From: Petrolisthes cinctipes
Lineage: Eukaryota > Arthropoda > Malacostraca > Decapoda > Porcellanidae
Reading direction: 5' to 3'
Length of the DNA stretch: 64,000 nucleotides
Assembly: GCA_033782935.1 (NCBI GenBank)
Contig: JAWQEG010000506.1
Location: 2,496,501-2,560,500, forward strand
The position numbers and the translations under genes were made by a program. Shown piece by piece: positions 55,642 to 64,000 of the stretch (position 1 is its first letter; the number at the start of each line of letters is the position of its first letter). The notes beneath the pieces were generated by a model. That model was not told the DNA's origin. It searched no databases and saw nothing but the letters and a program-made list of their open reading frames with translations.

Positions 55642-55659
55642 TGGCGACCTCGCCTGGAT
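55642..55659 (+). other. Gypsy-2 primer-binding site
   Basis: TGGCGACCTCGCCTGGAT starts seven bases after the LTR. The leading TGG would pair with tRNA CCA. The specific tRNA was not identified. Confidence 0.6.
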
Positions 55660-55775
55660 TTCCAATTTTTGCTGAACTAAGACTTGTGTACTATCATTGC
55701 ATTACTGTTGTAATTTTTTTTTTTTGCATTGCATTTTTCCATTTTTTGTGTACTTTGCCTAATAGTTAGTGAGCA

Positions 55776-57132
55776 ATGAAGACTCAGGGTGTGGCTAGTG
55801 AAAAGTGGGCTCCACTTCATCTCATTTCTGAGCAGGATGTTTTAGATTTTATTAACTCAAGTCCTAATCCCGAGAGAGTAAGAGCTCTGAGGAGAGAGGA
55901 ATTATTACTTGTTGCACAGAAGTTGGAACTTGCCTTTGAAAGTTCCAACGCATTTCCACTAGCTAACCTGATTTGCCACCATCTATGCGGCACTGATTTG
56001 TATGATTTTGTTGAGAGGAAGGATAATGTTTCTGTCGTAAGTGACTGGTCTGTACGTTCTGAAGTGTTTGGATCCCCTGTGGTTCAGAATAACCAATTTG
56101 GGAATGACCAAGCTGAGCGTGACCATGAGTTCCGTATGCTACAATTAGAGTTAGAGCAAAGGAGATTAGAGTCTGAGAGAGAGAGAGAGGAAAGGAGATT
56201 AGAGTCTGAGAGAGAGGAAAGGAGAGCTCAGTTGGAGCTTGAGCAAAGGAAAATGGAATTGGAGTTGGAGAAATATAAAGTGGACCATGAGCCACGACGA
56301 CCGGTTGTGTCGGGAGTGTCATCAGAACAGCACAGGTTGGTTCCTAAGTTTGATGAGGACCATGTTGCTGAATTTTTCCAGAGGTTTGAGAAAGTAGCCG
56401 AAGGAACGATGGTCAACGCTAGCACAATCAGTATTTTGTGGTAAAGCTTTAAGAGCATTTGATGCTCTCAGTTTTCAGGAATCTTTGGATTATGAAACGT
56501 TAAAGTCTGCAGTACTAAGGACGTATGAATTAAGACCAGAAGCTTACAGACAGAAGTACCGTAGTAGTAAGAAACGTCCTAATGAGACATGAATTGAATT
56601 TATGAAATATCAGAGTGACCTATTTCTAGCATGGATAAGAAGTGAGAAGGTAGAAAATAATTATTGTAGGTTGGAGGAGGTGGTTAAGTTGGAGCAATTT
56701 CTGAGCCAGATGGAGCCAGATTTGCAGATGTTTATAAGTGATAAGAGAGTAAAGACAGCTGAGGAAGCTGCAGTTTATGCTGATGATTACGTTTTAGTCA
56801 GGAAGTAATTTAAAGCCAAAGACAAAGGGCACAATAGACCCCCTCCAACCACCAATAATAAAACATATGATAGCGATGTCTCCCCGAATTCTAAAAGCAC
56901 TCATGTCACTAGTCCCAGTCCCCCAGGTATCTCACCTGCACAAACACCTACACGCACTCCACACAAACCTTGGACACGAACTTTCACATGTACTTATTGC
57001 CACAAAACAGGGCATACTGTAGACAGATGTTGGAGAAAGGCAGGAGTTGTAAGACCAACTAATTTTGTTTCTTGTGACAGGGCTATTGTCACAGTTTCTG
57101 AGCCCCGAAAGGATAGTAGGGATGACTCTGTT
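55776..57132 (+). pseudogene. Gypsy-2 gag, frameshift and stops
   Basis: The ATG at 55,776 opens 222 codons. The N-terminal helical part ends in a long charged coiled coil with internal duplications (RRLESEREREERRLESERE). The capsid part starts FDEDHVAEFFQRFEKVA and then shifts frame near 56,405. It resumes as WSTLAQSVFCGKALRAFDAL, meets TGA (56,590, probably Trp) and TAA (56,806), and reaches the knuckle CTYCHKTGHTVDRC near 56,990. From there the frame runs on into the protease with no stop. Confidence 0.9.
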
Positions 57133-60100
57133 TTGCCCACTTCTAAAGATAGAGTTCTTTCAGAAGGAGGGAAGGGTGCAGTGGATGCTGTTCCCATGTC
57201 TGACGTTACAGGAGCTGTTGTCCAGTCGGTAGCTACGGATGCTGCGGCTGAGGATTGTTACGCTCCGTATCGGTCTGATGGGTTGGTCAAGCTGGGGGAA
57301 TCCCAGCATCCTGTTAAGATACTCCGAGACACTGGTTCTACAATTACTCTGTGGGTAAGACCAAAACATGTTGATGTGAGGTCCAAGGATTTTGTTTTGC
57401 TCAGGAGAGTAGGAGGCTCCCTGACGGTTCCTTTGGTGGAGTGTAGGGTGAGTTGTAAGTTATTTAACGGGACGGCACAGGTTGGAGTGGTGGAGTCATT
57501 GCCCGAGTCCAATGTGGATCTAATACTTGGGAATGATTTGGTTAGGGGTGAGGAAGTGATTGCCCCAGTAATGACCAAGGATCCTGTACCTGCTGAAGTT
57601 GTGGAGGATGAGGACCAGATGAACTTCCCTGTATGTGCCGTGACCCGATCGATGTCAAGGGTGGAGGAGAGCCGGCGTGTGGAAGCAGCCGAGGCAGTTG
57701 TAACTCCTTCCGACTCACCAGTGGAGGACGTTGACGGCGAAGGAAAATCACCGGACGATCCTTCTCTAACTAATCTTTTTTCAGATGCCTCTAGTGAGCA
57801 GTTGTCTTTAGAGTGTGTCGATGTTGATAAATTTAAGAATTTGCAAGGTAGTGACCCAGGTATCCAAGAGTTAAGGAGCCTGGCAGTTGAAAATATGGGG
57901 TAAGAAAAGGGATCATGTTTATATGAGAAGGATGGAGTTTTGTACAGGAGATGGAGACCTCCTCATACTAGTGTGGATGAGGGATTGAGGGATGTACACC
58001 AGTTAGTTGTGCCGAGTGTGTGCAGGCAGGAACTAATTAGGCTGGCTCATGATATTCCCTTTGCTGCCCACTTAGGAGTGAGGAAGACACTTGAACGGCT
58101 TAGGGCAGAATTTTACTGGCCTGCCATGAGAGCTGATGTGTACCAGCATGTGAGGAGTTGTCACACATGCCAGGTTGTGGGACGGCCTAGCCAGAAACCA
58201 TCTAAGTCTCCCCTAATTACCATCCCTGCTATTGGGCCACCTTTCTCAAAGTTAATTATAGACATAGTGGGTCAACTTCCTACCACTTCTACTGGATTTC
58301 AGTATCTTCTTACTATATTAGACCCTTGTACTAGGTACCCTGAGGCAATTCCCCTCAGAACTATGAATGCTAAAGCTGTTGTGAAAGCATTGTTAGGATT
58401 TTGTACTAAGTTTGGGTTACCTAATGAGATACAGTCTGATAGGAGTTCTAATTTTTTGTCTAACCTGTTCCAGCAGACTTTGGAAGAGTTAGGAGTAAAA
58501 CACGTCAGAAGCAGTGCTTACCATCCAGAGTCCCAGGGTGCCTTGGAGAGATACCATCAGACCCTGAAGAATATGATGCGGAAATACTGCTTGGAACACA
58601 CCAAGGATTGGGACAAGGGTGTTCCTTTCCTACTGTTTGCAACGAGGGAAGTACCGCAGGAGAGCCTGGGTTTCTCACCGAATGAGCTTGTCTTCGCACA
58701 CCATGTCAGAGGTCCTTTGAGCATCGTCAAGGAGGCATGGAGTAGGGACGTCGACACCAGCAAGAACCTTCTACAATAAGTCCTGGAGTTCAAGACCTGT
58801 CTGAGTGACACTAGAGAAGAGGCGAAGAAGAACCTTGAGGAAGCCCAAGGGAAAATGAAACAGTGGTATGATCGGAAGGCCAGATGGAGGGAGTTCCAAG
58901 TTGGGGATGAAGTGTTGGTGCTACTGCCACTTCAAGGTCAACCCCTGGCTGCCAAGTTTCAAGGTCCGTACGTGGTAGAGAAGAGGCTGGGTGAGACTGA
59001 CTACCTTGTGAAGACGCCCGACTGGCGGGGGTCTCATCAGTTGTGCCATGTGAATATGTTAAAGCCGTACTACCGCCCTTTGAAGACTCCAGTGACAACA
59101 CAGCATGTTGTGGCTGTGGCTGTGGAAGAAGATGAGGATGATGTGGCAGAGGTAACCTGTGAATTTCAAGAGAGTAATTGGGTGGACAATGAGGAAGCAG
59201 AGACTACTCTATGGGACAAGGTGTCACATTTACCTCCCGAGCAAGTGGTGCAGTTGTGGGAGTTGATGTCGACCTACGGCAAGGTGTTCGCCAGCGTTCC
59301 TGGGAGGACTGACTGGACTCAACATGACGTGGACGTGGACGTGGCTACGCCAGTTAAGCTGCCGCCCTACCGAGCCAGCCCATGCCATATTGAAGTGCTG
59401 CGGAAGGAGCTGAAGTATATGTTGGACCACAACTTGATAACACCGTGTGCAAGTGCTTGGAGTTCCCCTGTGACATTGCAGCCTAATCCTGATGGTTCTG
59501 CTAGGTTTTGCATCGACTACAGGAGAGTGAACGCCTTGAAAAAGACTGACACGTACACGTTGCCACGCCTAGAGGACTGCATTGACCATGTGGGATCCTC
59601 TCGTTTTATTACCAAGATCGACCTGAAGCAGGGAGTTTGGCAAGTACCTCTGACAGACTGAGCAAAGCAGATCTCATGCTTTGTAGCCGATGGGCAAACA
59701 TACCAGTGTAACGTGATGCCGTACAGTATGAAGAATGCACCAGCCACCTTCCAACGGCTCATGAATGATGTGACTGGCGGTATCAAGAATTGCGTTGTGT
59801 ACATTGACGACGTCGTGGTCTACACTGACACCTGGGACCACCACCTCCAAGTGCTGCAGCAGTTACTATCTCGCCTACAGGATGCCAACTTAGTCGTCAA
59901 CATCAAGAAGTGCGACTTTGTGTGTGCCAGTGTGCAGTACCTAGGGTATGTGGTAGGACATGGTCTGGTCTGCCCGTCTAGCTCGAAGGTGGAGGCCATA
60001 CAAGGTTTCAAGAGGCCTCAGAACAGACGGGAACTCAGACGCTTCTTGGGATGTATCGGGTACTACAGGCGATTCTTGAAAAATTTCGCGACTGTAGTGG

Positions 60101-60603
60101 CACCCTTGACTGAGTTGCTTAGAAAAGAGGTTAAGTATGAATGGACAAACGAGTGGGAGGAAAGTTTTGAAAGTGCCAAGGACATACTCGTCCACTATCC
60201 CGTGATGACCGCACCCAAGTTTGACAAACCATTCACACTAGCAGTGGACGCTAGCAATGTAGGAGCAGGAGCTGTGTTGATGCAGGTGGACGAGCAGGGG
60301 GTGGAGCATCCTGTTTCATATTTCAGTAAAAAGTTCTCTACCAGTCAGAAGAACTACTCGGTTATAGAGAAGGAACTCCTAGCCCTGATCCTCGCCCTGC
60401 AACACTTTGCTGTGTATGTACCTGCGTTTGGACCAATACTTAGGGTGTACACTGACCACCACCCTTTGAAGTATTTGAACAGTTTGGGGGCCAAGAACCA
60501 AAGGCTTATCCGTTGGAGTTTGTTCCTCCAACAGTATCACCTAGATGTACGTCATATAAAAGGTGTTGATAATGTGATAGCCGATTGTCTATCTAGAAGT
60601 TAA
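57133..60603 (+). pseudogene. Gypsy-2 pol (PR-IN-RT-RNase H), three stops
   Basis: Protease: ILRDTGSTITLW and VDLILGNDL. Integrase: HHCC intact (LAHDIPFAAHLG, SCHTCQ), core D (LIIDIVGQL), D (QSDRSSNFLS), E (QGALERYHQT), then GPYVVEKRLG. RT: ITKIDLKQGVWQVPL, MPYSMKNAPATFQRL, YIDDVVVYTD. RNase H: LAVDASNVGAGAVLM, EKELLALILAL, YTDHHPLKYL. One frame throughout, broken by TAA at 57,901, TAA at 58,777 and TGA at 59,659 (at a Trp position). Integrase precedes RT. No env. Confidence 0.93.
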
Positions 60604-60695
60604 ATGTTTTGTTTTTGATTTTTGCATGTTGTACATAACTTTTTTAAACCCAAGAACAATTTTTTTAGAGGAAAGCTCTTTATTTGGTGGGGGGG
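60604..60695 (+). other. Gypsy-2 3' UTR and polypurine tract
   Basis: Short AT-rich sequence after pol, ending GGTGGGGGGG, a polypurine tract directly before the 3' LTR. Confidence 0.8.
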
Positions 60696-61886
60696 TGTTA
60701 CGTGTGTCTGAATTATTATTGATTTGTAAGTATTGCTATCTATTTTTGACAGTGACTGTGACAGGCTGTGAGTGTGGTAGCAGAAGCTCACACCAGTATG
60801 TGTTGTGTCCGTATTTAACTCATTTATTATTCCATTTTTCTTTAAATGTTAGTGTCGAAAGGTCGAGTATGTCATAGCCAGCTATGTTCTCTAGATTCGT
60901 ACGCATTCTCTCCCCTTCTCTCGCAAGTGGCGTGATGAGTGTCCGTTTTCATTGCTGGGGACTTCCAATAGTTTCTTGGGAGGGAACGTATGAGTGTAGT
61001 GTGTTTAAGTCTGCGTTAACGAAGAGTTCGGAGACGTTCCTATAACTCTGTTGAAACCTGCTCACTTTTCTTTGTCGAGCCGATAGTATATAAGGCCGAG
61101 GCTTAGGCCTTGGTAACTCAGATATCTAAGGAGACTGGGACAGCAAGCTTGTGTGTGTTTTGTAAGTGTTTGAGTGTGGTGAGATTCGGGACCAGACACG
61201 CAGACGTATTTTGTTAAGTGTAATTGTTTTTACTTCTACTTTCTTCTCACCATAACATAGGGTCACTCTCATATAACTTGATATTACTATTATTATTATT
61301 ATTATATATATATTTGAGTATTGATATTTCTATTATTATATTATTACATAAGTGTTGTGATGCATTGATGTTTATTTACCATATATGCCAGTGAAGTGCT
61401 AACTTGCTAATATTATTGATAGATTGATTCTATGCTTACGTGTGTGCCTAGAGCCTTGTGTTCTTGAAGTGATGGCACAGTGGTAGTGAGTTGTTGTGTG
61501 GTTATTGCAAGTGCATTATATATTTTGGGAACTCTGTCTCACGTTCTGTCATAGTTGGGAATCCTGATTTCATTTATTAATTCTTTCAGTGTTAATTGTA
61601 TGTCTTTGTGTTTGTTCATATTGTCATTATATATTATAGAAAGTCAGAGTAGTTTCTCTATCATCTTTTATTCATTGTAACCGAACTTGGGTATATGTAT
61701 GGACGGTCTCTTTAGGGTTGAGTTAGCATTCTTTCATATAGGCTGGGTTTGTACTTTTACTTCTAATTCATAACTTTAATAGTCAGACACCTGCCACCCA
61801 GTGCTACTTTATTCTGTTGATAGCTAACTCTGGAGTAAGTCTAGTCTAGTGACTAGTACTGTACTGTATCTCTACCCTCCGTCCGT

Positions 61887-61890
<4 letters not shown>
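60696..61890 (+). repeat. Gypsy-2 3' LTR
   Basis: 1,195 bp, same ends as the 5' LTR. Visible differences include TTAAATGT for TTAAGTGT, CACGCAG for CATGCAG and a changed ATT run near 61,290. Confidence 0.96.

Positions 61891-61930
<40 letters not shown>
61891..61930. repeat. (AT)20 microsatellite, right half
   Basis: 40 bases of AT directly after the Gypsy-2 3' LTR. Counterpart of 54,325-54,440. Confidence 0.97.
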
Positions 61931-61933
<3 letters not shown>

Positions 61934-64000
61934 ATAACAAATAATATAAAAGGAATACGTGTTGTACAGATGTGTACGGGTAATGTGTGGAATGTGAGGT
62001 GGGAAGGTTAGCTGCAAGTGAGTGTGGTTAGTAGTAGGGACTGTGTGTGTGCTGGAGAGTGTATGTGTATGCTGGGTGTATGTCTGTGTTGTACAGGGCG
62101 GTGACATATTTACTCGGGCGCCGTATCGTGCTCCCCGAGCGGGATGTGAAGCCATCAGGGACCATCACAGGTTCGTCATCCCGCCGCTCCTGACGTGGTG
62201 AAGGTGGTGTAGCAGGGCGAGGTGAGGGAGTGCGCCGTCGAGGAGGGCTGGCAGGACGAGGAGGCGTGGCTGGCATGACGTGGATGATGGGTGGCAATTC
62301 CTGTGGAAGACTAGAAGGGATTATGGTTATCGAGTCATGGTCGGGTAACGGGTCATCAGGCCTAGGAATGGGTATAGGCAGGTCAGGGAGAGGTAGGGGA
62401 GTGGGGTGTGGAGCGTGGTGGGGTGGAGAAGGTGTGGTGTCAGGTAGGTCTGGGGTATGGGCAGGTGGGGTGTTGATAGTAGTAGCGAGGGGTACAGGTA
62501 ACAAGGGAAGGTCAGGAGAGGGTGGCGGTTGGGGTGAGGGTGGTGGTGAGGAATCTGGAGAGGTAGCGGGAGGAGGTGGTGGGATATGAGGTGGGGAATG
62601 GATAGGTGATGGTGAGCATGCGGGTTTAGGTGAGTGATCATGAGAGATAGTAGGTAAAAGGTGGGTAGGTGATGGGGGAATGTGTATGATGATGTGGGGT
62701 TGGGAGTTGGTGCTGAAGTAGAATGAAGTAGATGGTTGAGGTTGATGGGGGTGGGAGTAGTGTGTATGTGTGGTATGGTGTGGTGAGGTGTTTGGGGGTG
62801 AGTGGTACGTATGCGTATGTGTTGGCATGTGAGCGGGTGGTAGGTGGGTAGGTGTGGTTGTCGGTGGTGGATGAGGTTGGTGGGTGAGGCTGGTGGAGGG
62901 GTGGTTGGTGTGTGTGTATAGTATGATGCGGTGGAGTGGGTGGAGATGCGTAGTGTGTTTGCGTGAGTGGCACTGCGTGAGGTGTAGGTAGGAGTGGTGG
63001 TCGTCGTTGTGTGTGAGGCGAGTGGTGTGTGAGAGGTGCTGGATGCCTGGATGCGTGTGTGTGTGAGTGGTAGTGTTGAGACGAGGTGTGTGCTGGTTTC
63101 ACCCGTTCCCAGGACGTGACGTAAGGCTTGTCGTGTATACGTAGAGTGACAGTTGCGTCCGTCCTGGCGAGCAAGGGATGAGGGCCAGTGTACAGCTGCT
63201 GGAGCGGTGTGCGGTGTGAGTCCATCCTGAGTAGGAGCGAGGGTGCAGTGTGTAGGTCGGGTGGTGTGTAGGTAGGCCTGGTATGCTGGCGTGTAGGCGT
63301 AGGTGCGGCGTTAGCTATGGCGCGCTTGAGTGCCGGCAAGAATGAGAGGTTAGATGTGTCCACATCAGTTGCAGTAATCTGGCCAGGGAAACGTAGGTCC
63401 TTGTCGAAAACGAGCTCTGCTGGTGAGTGTTTCAGGTCCTCTTTCAGGGTGGTATGTATTGTCAGGAGGATGAGAGGGAGGGCGTCAGTCCATTGATCAG
63501 GCTGTAGTGCTCAGAACGCATCCTTCAAGCAGCGATGGAATCTCTTGACCATGCCGTTACTTGCTGGGTGGTACGCGGTGGTCCGTTGACGACGTGTCCC
63601 TAATAATGTGAGCATGTCCTGCCACGCCCTAGACTCGAATTGTGTCCCTTGATCAGTGACAATAACTGCAGGGGGACCAAAGTTAGACACCCAGTCACTG
63701 AGAAAATGGCGGGCTGTGCCATCAGCTGTGATGTCACACTTAGGGACAGCTGTACACCACCGTGTCGTCCTGTCTACTCACGTCAGGAGATATCGGTACC
63801 CTCCGGAGGATGGGAAAGGGCCCACGATGTCGACGTGTATGGTGTGGAATCTGCTGGAAGGAACGGTGAACTCGTGAATTTGTGAGTGTGTATGTCGTCC
63901 TACCTTCGCACGCTGACAGGAGATGCAGGCTGTCACCCAATCCTTCACTTGCCTTCTCATCCCTGGCCATACTGCACGTCGACTAATGAGGCGAAGTGTA
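61931..64000 (-). mobile_element. Gypsy-3 internal region, runs off the window
   Basis: The minus strand encodes integrase and a long low-complexity C-terminal tail, then non-coding sequence down to the AT repeat. Its 3' LTR is at 53,833-54,236. Integrase here is the last pol domain, since no RT lies between it and the LTR. It therefore has standard Gypsy order, unlike Gypsy-1 and Gypsy-2. RT and gag lie beyond 64,000. Confidence 0.85.
62050..64000 (-). pseudogene. Gypsy-3 pol C-terminus (integrase), partial and broken
   Basis: From the right edge: ISRRAVWPGMRRQVKDWV, CISCQRAKVG (end of HHCC), core D in HVDIVGPFP, D in VTDQGTQFES, E expected in the block PASNGMVKRFHRCL, where K stands in the usual E position. 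Then LRFPGQITATDVDTS and a GPY/F-like YTGPHPLLARTDATV with WERVKPAH. TGA at 63,778 and at about 63,513 interrupt it. A His/Pro/Thr-rich tail follows, shifting frame near 62,680, and ends RSGSTIRRPSKYVTAL near 62,090. Confidence 0.83.

Overview
This window looks like repeat-rich, gene-poor nuclear DNA from an arthropod, most likely a decapod crustacean. The evidence is indirect: EN-RT-RNase H LINEs, a DIRS-type tyrosine-recombinase retroelement, Gypsy elements with integrase upstream of reverse transcriptase, a piggyBac, tRNA-derived SINEs and long AT/GT microsatellites. I cannot run a similarity search, so the taxon is an inference. I found no convincing host protein-coding gene. Nearly every substantial reading frame belongs to a mobile element.

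Region 1 (1-22,480) is a nest of elements. A minus-strand LINE (LINE-A, about 200-3,278) lies beside a GT-rich minisatellite. A second minus-strand LINE (LINE-B host copy) is split into three pieces: 4,380-5,477, 11,841-12,509 and 19,504-about 22,480. The first break is a complete plus-strand LINE of the same family (5,478-11,824), flanked by a 16-bp target duplication. The second break is a palindromic DNA element with inverted repeats of about 1.58 kb (12,510-19,503). Its left arm carries a piggyBac (12,898-16,369) in a TTAA site, and the right arm preserves the empty site.

Region 2 (22,480-28,005) holds GT-rich satellite-like DNA and several lone LTR-like units on the minus strand. Region 3 (28,006-35,494) is a complete-looking minus-strand DIRS element with inverted terminal repeats and an internal complementary region. 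It has gag, RT, RNase H and tyrosine recombinase, and three apparent spliceosomal introns that keep frame when removed.

Region 4 (36,918-44,524) is a very young Gypsy element (Gypsy-1). Its 1,180-bp LTRs differ at about two positions by eye, and it has a GACGG target duplication and a tRNA-Lys-type primer-binding site. Gag and pol share one frame across a UGA-CUA stop, and integrase lies before RT. Region 5 (44,525-53,832) holds two tRNA-derived SINEs, a decayed LINE (LINE-C) with a 575-bp insertion, minisatellites and a 369-bp LTR.

Region 6 (53,833-64,000) is a minus-strand Gypsy (Gypsy-3) whose AT microsatellite was invaded by a plus-strand Gypsy (Gypsy-2, 54,441-61,890). Gypsy-2 has about 1,195-bp LTRs and again has integrase before RT. 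Gypsy-3 runs off the right edge of the window.
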